Positions 1-5,764 of a stretch of 6,560 bases of DNA are shown here, piece after piece; within the stretch, counting starts at the first letter, position 1, and each line of letters starts with the position of its first letter. This stretch comes from CAXSEA01 sp964235675 (lineage in GTDB: Bacteria; Armatimonadota; Armatimonadia; Armatimonadales; Capsulimonadaceae). Both the position numbers and the translations under genes were made by a program. Below the pieces are notes generated by a model. It was not told where the DNA came from and did no database searches. It was given only the letters and a program-made list of their open reading frames with translations. The DNA lies in contig CAXSEA010000210.1 of assembly GCA_964235675.1 (NCBI GenBank), forward strand, positions 1-6,560. The letters run 5' to 3'.

Positions 1-906
1 CTTGATCCGACGTTGGTGAAGACGCTCGCGCTCTCATCGGACGGCCAGCTGCTCGCCGGAGGAGTAGTGGCCGAATGGTCTGGCTTGCCGACCGACGGCG
101 GAGTGGTGCATTCGCGAGTGATGCTTTGGGATACCCGCCGATCAAAGCTGCTGCGCCTCTGGGACAAAACGCCGCGCGGCATATTCGAGCCTGCCCAAAG
201 TCTGGCTTTCAGCCCCGACAATAGCCTGCTCGTGGAAAGCTGTTTCGACGAGCCGAACATCGATAGCGAGATTCGCTGCCGCGCCCTACCAAGCGGCAAA
301 ATATTCCACCGGTGGATTGCGATTTCCGTCAATCCGCATTATGACGCTGATACTCCCGGCTACGACGGAGCAGCGCTCATCTTCGACAAAAAAAGAATTC
401 TTCTAGCCGACAGCCGTCCCGATAAGAAAACACCGGACTCGGCTCTCTGGAACGTGGCGACCGGTCGCCTGTTGGGTCCGCTGCCAAATTCCGCTGGACG
501 CAGCGTTGATTGCAGCGGCAACGAAAATCTGGTTGTGATTTGGGATTATGATAGCCATACCCTGGCCGCTTGGAACACGCGTACCCGGCGCAAGCTTTGG
601 AGCGCGCCTTGCCTGCAGATTACCGACCGAATCGCCGTAGGCAGCGGCGGCAAGTTGATCGCGGCCACAACCGGCGGCGTATCTTTGTCCCAATCCGCAG
701 CGGGCGGGGTCGAGCCGACCCCAATTACCCTCCGCGACGGTAGAACAGGCAAAATCATCGGCTCACTCAGTGGCCAACCAGGAGGTACCGATCTGCTCGC
801 CGTCACCCGCCAGGATTCGCAAGTCGTAGTCTCGTCGGGCAATGGGGACGTGCGTGTTTGGCAGCGAGTGAGTAGCAGCTTGAATGCGCCTAAGCACCGT
901 CGTTGA
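1..906 (+). CDS. WD40-like beta-propeller protein, 5'-truncated by the window edge
   Basis: The reading frame is open from base 1 to the TGA at 904-906, giving 301 visible residues. The true start lies upstream; the TTG at base 13 is an internal Leu. Repeating blade-like units are visible: VMLWDTRRSKLL (about residues 40-51), SLAFSPDNSLLV (67-78), ALWNVATGRLL (148-158), AAWNTRTRRKLW (189-199), TLRDGRTGKIIG (243-254) and a closing DVRVWQR (283-289). These match the WD40/quinoprotein-like pattern of 'SPDG..la' followed by a W/R-D-x-x-TG turn. Such propellers are usually protein-interaction platforms. No catalytic residues are visible and the partner is unknown. In several bacterial phyla WD40 domains occur fused to or beside Ser/Thr kinases, and a kinase gene follows 112 bp downstream here. 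The missing N-terminus could carry another domain. The propeller fold is fairly sure; its role is not. Confidence 0.75.
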   Translation, partial: LDPTLVKTLALSSDGQLLAGGVVAEWSGLPTDGGVVHSRVMLWDTRRSKLLRLWDKTPRGIFEPAQSLAFSPDNSLLVESCFDEPNIDSEIRCRALPSGKIFHRWIAISVNPHYDADTPGYDGAALIFDKKRILLADSRPDKKTPDSALWNVATGRLLGPLPNSAGRSVDCSGNENLVVIWDYDSHTLAAWNTRTRRKLWSAPCLQITDRIAVGSGGKLIAATTGGVSLSQSAAGGVEPTPITLRDGRTGKIIGSLSGQPGGTDLLAVTRQDSQVVVSSGNGDVRVWQRVSSSLNAPKHRR

Positions 907-924
907 AGTGCAACCCGCTGCACT
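907..924 (+). other. Short stem-loop directly after the WD40 gene stop
   Basis: AGTGCA (907-912) and TGCACT (919-924) form a perfect 6-bp stem with a 6-nt loop, starting on the base after the TGA stop. The following bases are GATGAAAAAGG, so there is no T-tract and this is not a standard intrinsic terminator. It may protect the mRNA 3' end or may be chance. Confidence 0.3.
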
Positions 925-1018
925 GATGAAAAAGGACTCGACGCTCGCCGTACCCTATCTATCCGGATGCTAAAATGAATTTAGCAGGAACGGGTAAATA
1001 AGATCAGCGGCCAGCGTC

Positions 1019-2878
1019 ATGTCCAGTCCTTCACCTACACAAACGGGCGAGCTTCCAAAGTTCGTCGGCAAATACCGCATCGTCCGGCTGATCGCCAAGT
1101 CGAACGATACCGTCTATGAGGCCATCGACCCACACCTCGACCGGCATATCGCCCTGAAAGAACTGACTCTGCCGCCGAATCTCTCCGGCGCGGCGCGGCG
1201 GGAGCGAATCGAGCGGTTTCAGCGGGAGGCGAAAGCGGCGGGGGCGCTCACCCACCCGCATATCGTCACCATTTACGAGGTCGGCCAGCATCAGGAGCAT
1301 CGCTTTATCGCGATGGAGTATCTGATCGGCCAAACTCTGCGCGAGGTGCTCACCGTCGGCGGGCCGCTCCCGGTGCAGGAGGTCATGGAGATCACCCTCC
1401 AGCTCTGCGAGGCGCTTGGCTACGCGCACGCTCAAGGGGTGGTGCACCGCGACGTCAAGCCTGACAACATCTATCTGGTCGCGCCGAACCGCACCGTGAA
1501 GCTGACTGACTTCGGCATCGCGCGAATGATGGCGGAGCCGTCGCTGACGTCCGCCGGGCAGGTGTTCGGCACCCCAGCCTATATGTCGCCCGAGCAGCTT
1601 ACTTCGCGCGAGGTCGATTACAGGAGCGATATCTTCTCCCTGGGCATTGTCGTGTACGAGATGCTCACCGGACAGAAGCCGTTCCGGGGCGACAGCGTGG
1701 TCGCGATCACCTACCAGATTATGAACGCCGAGCCGGAGATGCCGCCGTCGCTCGCTCCCGGCCTCGCCGCGATTATCGTCCGCGCTCTCGCCAAAGACCC
1801 CGATTTGCGCTACCAAAGCCTGCGCGCCCTCGCCGCCGACCTGCGCCGCGAGCAGCGCTCCCTGCAGGAGACATCCGCCCTGGAGCAAACCGCCGCTCTC
1901 ACAGCCGCCGCTCAGGCGAGAACAGCGCAGATATCGGAGCCGACTCTCTACTCCGCCTCATCGACTACGGCCTTGGCCCCAGGAGCGGAAAACCGCACCG
2001 GCGAGTCTGGAGACGAAATGCCGACACAGCTGCGCGATTCGTCGCTGCCCCTCGCCGAGAGCAATGAGGAGCTGAGAATTCGCCCTGGCATTGACGACGG
2101 CGATGATGACTACGGGTTTATCGACGACGGCTCCAAACCCTCCGACGTTTTCCGCACGGCGGCGAATACGGCCCCGCTTCTTCCCGAGTCCGGCTCCGCC
2201 GCGTTTTTCGCGGCTCTCAGCGCTGACCCGGCTCTCCGCAGCGCCACCTACCGGCTCATCGCCACGGTCGCGGTAGCTTGCCTTCTGGTCTGTATCGCGC
2301 TGTTTGGCGTCGTGCCGAGCGCCTTAGCTCGGGCGCGGCAGGCGCACGCTCTCGGCGACGCGGCGGCGGCCTACAAGAAAGCCGGGCAGATGGCGACCGA
2401 GGGAAATTTGGACGGAGCCATTGCCGGGTACAAAGCCGCTCTTCAGGTGGGAGGCGCGCTCAACGATTCGTTTTCCTCCCGCTGCCGCCGTGCACTGGCC
2501 GATTGCTACACCGCCGAAGCTGTCCGCGCCCAATCCGGCGGCGATCTGGCCGGCGCGCAGCAGCTTTATTCCCAGGCCGGCGGATTCGACGCGCAGGACG
2601 CCACCGCGCTTTATGACTCCGCAACCGCCGACCGCGCCGGCGGCGACGAGCTTGGGGCAATCCGGGCGTTTTCCCAGGCGCATCAAGCCGAGCCCACTTC
2701 CCCGGCAGGAATGTCCGCGCTCGATCAAGCCCAGCAGGGCTATCTCCGGCTTGGCGAGCAGTCATTGGCTCAAGGCAACGCGCCCGCCGCGCGCCAAAAT
2801 TGGCAAATGGCCGCTGATCTCTCGCCGCAGTCGCCGGCAGGCCAGCAAGCCGCCGCCCGTCTGCAGCAGACGCAGTAG
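1019..2878 (+). CDS. Transmembrane Hanks-type Ser/Thr protein kinase with TPR-like C-terminal region
   Basis: This 619-aa protein is predicted to phosphorylate Ser/Thr from the cytoplasmic side. Kinase domain about 19-275: VAIK-type Lys47 (ALKEL), alpha-C Glu70, HRDVKPDN at 143-150 with catalytic Asp145, Lys147 and Asn150, DFG at 164-166, GTPAYMSPE at 184-192, Asp204 and Arg264. The glycine-rich loop is aberrant: the segment is LIAKSNDTVY (24-33), one residue shorter than the usual LIGxGGMGxVY, with no glycine. An Ala/Thr/Ser-rich linker (about 280-345) and an acidic patch (about 359-370, DDGDDDYGFIDD) follow. One membrane helix is at about 413-432. The rest (438-619) is Ala/Gln/Gly-rich with about four TPR-like helical pairs, for example EGNLDGAIAGYKAAL and QGNAPAARQNWQMAADLSP; it should lie outside. 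An in-frame TAA at 995-997 leaves ATG1019 as the first start; it lacks a clear Shine-Dalgarno. The substrate is unknown. Confidence 0.93.
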   Translation: MSSPSPTQTGELPKFVGKYRIVRLIAKSNDTVYEAIDPHLDRHIALKELTLPPNLSGAARRERIERFQREAKAAGALTHPHIVTIYEVGQHQEHRFIAMEYLIGQTLREVLTVGGPLPVQEVMEITLQLCEALGYAHAQGVVHRDVKPDNIYLVAPNRTVKLTDFGIARMMAEPSLTSAGQVFGTPAYMSPEQLTSREVDYRSDIFSLGIVVYEMLTGQKPFRGDSVVAITYQIMNAEPEMPPSLAPGLAAIIVRALAKDPDLRYQSLRALAADLRREQRSLQETSALEQTAALTAAAQARTAQISEPTLYSASSTTALAPGAENRTGESGDEMPTQLRDSSLPLAESNEELRIRPGIDDGDDDYGFIDDGSKPSDVFRTAANTAPLLPESGSAAFFAALSADPALRSATYRLIATVAVACLLVCIALFGVVPSALARARQAHALGDAAAAYKKAGQMATEGNLDGAIAGYKAALQVGGALNDSFSSRCRRALADCYTAEAVRAQSGGDLAGAQQLYSQAGGFDAQDATALYDSATADRAGGDELGAIRAFSQAHQAEPTSPAGMSALDQAQQGYLRLGEQSLAQGNAPAARQNWQMAADLSPQSPAGQQAAARLQQTQ

Positions 2879-3088
2879 AGCGCGCGGGTAATGCCTCTCC
2901 GGTTCTCGCGTAGCAAACAAGGGATCGAATCGGGTATCACTCCCGGTAATCACACCCATACCCAGCGATAACTCGCGCCTGGAAACCAGACTGACGGAAC
3001 AAAAGCCGACCGCTGAGACTCTATGACTCATATCGGTCACCCGGTAATGCGGCGCTCCCACAAACGTTTTCGGGGTGAAAGGATTTTT
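2879..3088. other. Intergenic region between kinase and esterase genes, with short repeats
   Basis: This 210-bp gap has no convincing gene or intrinsic terminator. CCCGGTAAT occurs twice (2942-2950 and 3040-3048), and GGTAATGC also occurs at 2887-2894 and 3043-3050. GGGTAT (2932-2937) and ATACCC (2958-2963) form a 6-bp inverted repeat with a 20-nt spacer. The region probably holds the esterase promoter, but I cannot identify a convincing -35/-10 pair. Confidence 0.35.
3077..3083 (+). promoter_or_regulatory. Shine-Dalgarno that sets the esterase start
   Basis: GAAAGGA lies 5 nt before the ATG at 3089. It supports that start over the in-frame ATG at 3023, which would put 22 extra residues, including several Arg/His, ahead of the signal peptide and has no comparable purine tract. 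Confidence 0.7.
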
Positions 3089-4984
3089 ATGCGGACAACT
3101 CTCGGACATCTCGCCTCTGTCAAAAAGCAATCGCGCGCGCGCACCATCTTTCGGTTGGGAACGGCCACACTCGCGGGCGCGTCGGCGCTGCTTGCTTTAG
3201 CCGCTGCCCACTCGCCCGCTCAGGCTCAGGATGCTTCCGACGTGCCGGGAGTAACTTCCGTCAGCCTCGGCGGCTCCTGGCTGGAGCACGGCGGCGACAG
3301 CGACGCCTACCGCAAAGTAGATGCTCCGGAGACCGACTGGCAGAAAGTCCAAGTGCCCGGAGCCTCCAGCATGGCCGGATTCACCTGGTACCGCAAGCAT
3401 TTCAATCTGCCCGCCGATTGGCAGGATAACGATCTCGCCAAGCAGAATCTGCTTTACCTACACCTCGGCGCGATCCATGGCGCGGCCGCCATCTACCTGA
3501 ACGGCTATTTGGTCAACACTGTTGGCAAGCTACCGGCGACTGGTGGCACTTCCGGCTACCAGCCGATCAATCCAACCAGCGATCTGACCCTGCAAGTGCC
3601 CATCACGGCAGAGGTGGCCGGCGGAACCGGCAAGCAGCAGCAGCTAGTGATGCTGGGGGGCGACAACGTCCTGGCGATCCGCCTCTACGATCCCACGGCG
3701 GAGGCCAACCCGCAAACCGGAGAGTTGCGCATCGACCTGCCCACAATCGGCGAGCTGTTTCCGGTCAATACCCAGGCAACCAACCCCGACCATCTCTATG
3801 ACAATAAAATCCCCATCGCCTTCAGCGTTTTGTTCAGCAACAACACGACGACTGCCGGTAGCGCGGTCTGGGACGTCAACATTCTCAACGATGCCGGGCA
3901 AGCGGTCATCAGCTCTCCGACCGCCAAAACCAGCTCGCTCGATGCCGCCAGCATCACCAAAGCGAATGTCAGCTTCGATCTCGGCGGAGCAGGCGCGCCG
4001 GCGGGCTTCTATACCTTTGTCGTCGATACTAAAATTAACAACACGGCCGTTCCCAACGATGTCTTGGTCGCCGGCTTGAACCCGTCGGCGATTCGCTCCG
4101 ACATGACCGCCCCTAACGGCTTTGGCGCGTTTTGGAACGATCTGCAGACCGCCGCAGCCGCCGGATCGCTCAACCCGCAAATCGACAAGGACACCGCCGC
4201 GAGCACTCCCGATGTCAACGTCTACCGCGTTAAGTTCGCCGGTCTTGGCACGCAGCCCGCGCTGGCATGGCTTTCCGTGCCGACCAACGTCGGCTCTAAG
4301 CCTGTCGCTATCCTGCACATCCCGGCGTATAAGGAAGATCCAACCGCGCCGAGCCTGGATATGGCCAAGCGCGGCTACATCGTGATGGACTTGATCGCCA
4401 ACGCCCCGGACTACACCAGCGGCAATGCCAACACGGATTACTTCTCCACCGGCCTGGAGTCGCCCAGCGATTATGTCTTCCGCGGCATCGAAGGCAACGT
4501 GCTCCGCGCCGCGCGACTGCTCACCGGCGCGCCGTTGCCGGGCGTGACCAGCTCGCCCAAGCTCGTCTTGTGGGGCGAGAGCGTCGGCGGAGCGCTCGCG
4601 ATGGATTCAGCCGGCCTGCTGAAGAATAACGTCGCCGGGGTGGTGGCGATCAGCCCGTACTTCTCCGACGTCGCCCGCAACATCAGTACCGTGCAGGAAG
4701 TCGCTAACCCGTTCCACGACTACCTGACCTCGCATGCCAACGCCCGCCCGCAGGTCAACACCACGCTCGGCACCTTCGACACGGTGCAGTTCGCTCCCAA
4801 AATCACTGCCCCGACGTTCATCGGCGTCGGCCTGCTCGACCCTATCCAGCTCCCCTACGGTGAATATGCCGCCATCAACGTCCTCGCCGCTCCCCACACG
4901 GTAGACGTCGAGCCCGACGCCCAGCACATCCCCGCCGCCAGCCACAACAAAGCCCTAGACTGGCTGGATAAGACGGTGAAGTAG
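3089..4984 (+). CDS. Secreted alpha/beta-hydrolase (acetylxylan-esterase/CE7-like) with N-terminal GH2-type jelly-roll domain
   Basis: This 631-aa exported protein probably hydrolyses an ester, perhaps acetyl groups on polysaccharide. A signal peptide has a basic n-region (KKQSRAR, 12-18), a hydrophobic core (about 27-40) and an AQA|QD cleavage site after residue 46. Residues about 55-222 resemble the sugar-binding jelly roll of GH2 enzymes and sialate O-acetylesterases (GGSWLEH, WQKVQVPGASS, WYRKHFNLP, IYLNGYLV, VLAIRLYD). Residues about 235-330 look Ig-like. The hydrolase domain (about 335-631) starts with FGAFWNDL, typical of acetylxylan esterase/cephalosporin-C deacetylase relatives. Its likely triad is Ser498 (WGESVGG), Asp584 (GLLDPIQLP) and His613 (DAQHIPA). 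The CE7 hallmarks RGQ, GxSQG and HE are not kept: IAN stands near the RGQ position, Val499 replaces Gln and Ile614 replaces Glu. A divergent peptidase-like or unknown esterase specificity is therefore possible. No cysteines are seen. ATG3089 was chosen for its ribosome binding site and signal peptide. Confidence 0.85.
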   Translation: MRTTLGHLASVKKQSRARTIFRLGTATLAGASALLALAAAHSPAQAQDASDVPGVTSVSLGGSWLEHGGDSDAYRKVDAPETDWQKVQVPGASSMAGFTWYRKHFNLPADWQDNDLAKQNLLYLHLGAIHGAAAIYLNGYLVNTVGKLPATGGTSGYQPINPTSDLTLQVPITAEVAGGTGKQQQLVMLGGDNVLAIRLYDPTAEANPQTGELRIDLPTIGELFPVNTQATNPDHLYDNKIPIAFSVLFSNNTTTAGSAVWDVNILNDAGQAVISSPTAKTSSLDAASITKANVSFDLGGAGAPAGFYTFVVDTKINNTAVPNDVLVAGLNPSAIRSDMTAPNGFGAFWNDLQTAAAAGSLNPQIDKDTAASTPDVNVYRVKFAGLGTQPALAWLSVPTNVGSKPVAILHIPAYKEDPTAPSLDMAKRGYIVMDLIANAPDYTSGNANTDYFSTGLESPSDYVFRGIEGNVLRAARLLTGAPLPGVTSSPKLVLWGESVGGALAMDSAGLLKNNVAGVVAISPYFSDVARNISTVQEVANPFHDYLTSHANARPQVNTTLGTFDTVQFAPKITAPTFIGVGLLDPIQLPYGEYAAINVLAAPHTVDVEPDAQHIPAASHNKALDWLDKTVK

Positions 4985-5028
4985 TCAGCCGCCAGGCTTT
5001 CCGTTCAGTCGCTGCTTTAGCCTGCGGT

Positions 5029-5077
5029 ATGTAAAGAACACCCTTGACGCAACTTGCGTCAAGGGTGTTCTTTACAT
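5029..5077. terminator. Bidirectional intrinsic-type terminator hairpin (24-bp perfect arms)
   Basis: Bases 5029-5052 are the exact reverse complement of 5054-5077 around a single central C (5053). The effective RNA loop would open to a few bases. The GC-richer core (ACCCTTGACGC with its complement) is flanked by AAAGAAC on the left and GTTCTTT on the right, so each strand ends in a U-rich stretch. It lies 44 bp after the esterase stop and just before the next promoter, which suits termination of the esterase transcript. The U-tract is interrupted (TTCTTTACAT), and the arms are longer than in most terminators. Confidence 0.75.
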
Positions 5078-5112
5078 CAATCATGCACTTCTTTGATGTA
5101 TAATTGATGTAT
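5073..5112. promoter_or_regulatory. Putative operator: three TTGATGTA half-sites
   Basis: TTGATGTAT occurs twice as a direct repeat (5093-5101 and 5104-5112, 11 bp start to start). A third 8-bp copy lies inverted as TACATCAA at 5073-5080, 20 bp upstream of the first. Spacings near one and two helical turns place all three on about the same DNA face. The direct repeats overlap the -10 box. Ribbon-helix-helix repressors commonly bind such short repeats cooperatively, and an RHH gene starts 44 bp downstream, so autorepression is inferred. Confidence 0.55.
5099..5104 (+). promoter_or_regulatory. -10 box of the RHH/membrane-protein operon promoter
   Basis: A perfect TATAAT lies 52 bp upstream of the RHH start codon, within the direct repeats. 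At 16-18 bp spacing no good -35 is seen (ATCAAT at 5076-5081); TTTACA at 5071-5076 is 22 bp away, which is too far. The promoter may be activator-dependent or rely on the -10. Transcription would start near 5111. Confidence 0.6.
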
Positions 5113-5142
5113 GTCGATCGTGATTCAGCACTGTTGTTCGAA

Positions 5143-5148
5143 AGGAGG
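5143..5148 (+). promoter_or_regulatory. Consensus Shine-Dalgarno of the RHH gene
   Basis: AGGAGG lies 7 nt before ATG5156, within a purine-rich stretch (AAAGGAGGGAAA). It is the strongest ribosome binding site in the window and fixes the start of the 66-aa protein. Confidence 0.85.
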
Positions 5149-5155
5149 GAAATAA

Positions 5156-5356
5156 ATGGCCAGGATCAATGTCAACTTACCTGATGAGGCTTACCAAAGG
5201 ATGAAGAGTACGGCAGAAAAGTCGCACATGGATATGTCGGAATTTGTTCGGCAATCGCTTAGGGTGATGACCACGCTTCAAGAAGAAAAGCAGCAAGGCT
5301 ACAAAGTCTACATTGGCAGGAATGATCGCGCGGAGAAGGAATTAGTGTTTCCATGA
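5156..5356 (+). CDS. Ribbon-helix-helix (CopG/Arc-type) DNA-binding protein, 66 aa
   Basis: This is a small predicted transcriptional regulator, probably a dimer. The N-terminus ARINVNLP (2-9) fits the RHH beta-strand, with alternating Arg3, Asn5 and Asn7 facing DNA. Helix A is DEAYQRMKSTAEKS (10-23), then a turn (HMD) and helix B MSEFVRQSLRVM (27-38). The tail (about 42-66, GYKVYIGRNDRAEKELVFP) resembles the short hydrophobic, Pro-ended tails of many orphan RHH proteins and antitoxins, and may contact a partner. Its TGA at 5354-5356 overlaps the ATG of the next gene (ATGA at 5353-5356), implying translational coupling. Repeats over its own promoter suggest autoregulation. A line of its partner gene is 24/60 G+C against 39/60 in the kinase, which suggests acquisition by transfer. 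The fold is confident; the antitoxin role is only a possibility. Confidence 0.85.
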   Translation: MARINVNLPDEAYQRMKSTAEKSHMDMSEFVRQSLRVMTTLQEEKQQGYKVYIGRNDRAEKELVFP

Positions 5357-5736
5357 CTCCCGGTCAACGCAACGTTGCCGAGGCTGCCTCAGAAGCCTCG
5401 GTAAACGAAAATGTTATCGATGTAGATGCCTCCACTCTAGGCGACGTACCTACATCCGTTCTTAAACCCCTCGATCATAAACGGGAAGATAATGCACTTG
5501 TCATTGCCAAGGCTATTATGTGGCTTTTTGCTGGAAGCTTTGTTCTGTCATTCGCATTCCTGATCGCCTTATCAATTTTAGCCTATCGGCACCCGACGCT
5601 GATCTTAACTCAAATTGTCCCTGCCTTGGACGATTTTACTCGTTTTATCTCGCTCGTTGGTGGAATTTTTAGTCCCTTATTGGCGTTCATACTCGGGTTT
5701 TACTTCAGTAGCGAACGCCGAATCCGCGAAAGATAA
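5353..5736 (+). CDS. Two-helix inner-membrane protein of unknown function, coupled to the RHH gene
   Basis: I do not recognise a named family. The 127-aa protein has a soluble, acidic, Ser/Ala/Val-rich N-terminus (1-45), a first membrane helix at about 52-77 (AIMWLFAGSFVLSFAFLIAL is its core), a 20-residue loop (78-97, YRHPTLILTQIVPALDDFTR), a second helix at about 98-118 (ISLVGGIFSPLLAFILGFYF) and a short basic tail (SSERRIRER). Lys/Arg before helix 1 and at the C-terminus predict both ends in the cytoplasm. The GFYF-S ending of helix 2 is like that of many small uncharacterised bacterial two-TM proteins. It starts inside the RHH stop codon and so should be made with it. It could be a membrane effector or toxin-like partner, a sensor, or a structural protein; the sequence does not decide. 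The codon choice is AT-richer than in the flanking genes. Confidence 0.75.
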   Translation: MTPGQRNVAEAASEASVNENVIDVDASTLGDVPTSVLKPLDHKREDNALVIAKAIMWLFAGSFVLSFAFLIALSILAYRHPTLILTQIVPALDDFTRFISLVGGIFSPLLAFILGFYFSSERRIRER

Positions 5737-5744
5737 AGGCTCGC

Positions 5745-5757
5745 AGGCAACATGCCT
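5745..5757. other. Small hairpin between convergent genes
   Basis: AGGCA (5745-5749), loop ACA and TGCCT (5753-5757) lie in the 28-bp gap between the two convergent stop codons. There is no T-tract. It is a weak candidate for a shared terminator. Confidence 0.2.
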
Positions 5758-5764
5758 TCATTGG

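Noticed and set aside
975..1001. Eight-codon leader peptide (MNLAGTGK) upstream of the kinase, overlapping a TAAAAT that could be a -10 box
   Set aside because: There is no ribosome binding site, no runs of a regulatory amino acid, no attenuator hairpin after it, and no convincing -35 (CCGTAC at 948-953) for the TAAAAT.
1031..1888. Long open frame on the minus strand inside the kinase gene
   Set aside because: It lies wholly opposite a kinase domain with clear motifs. Its translation has no recognisable domain and is the kind of shadow expected in GC-rich coding DNA.
2858..2872. Inverted repeat CGTCTG-CAG-CAGACG at the end of the kinase gene as a terminator
   Set aside because: It lies within coding sequence before the stop, is only 6 bp, and has no T-tract. 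Codon repetition (CTG CAG CAG ACG CAG) explains it.
3023..3088. N-terminal extension of the esterase from ATG3023
   Set aside because: It would bury the signal peptide behind 22 His/Arg-rich residues. The Shine-Dalgarno at 3077-3083 points to ATG3089.
5156..5736. Firm call of a classical toxin-antitoxin system
   Set aside because: The organisation fits, but the second protein is a two-TM protein with no known toxin motif (no ParE/RelE or PIN features). It is kept only as a hypothesis.
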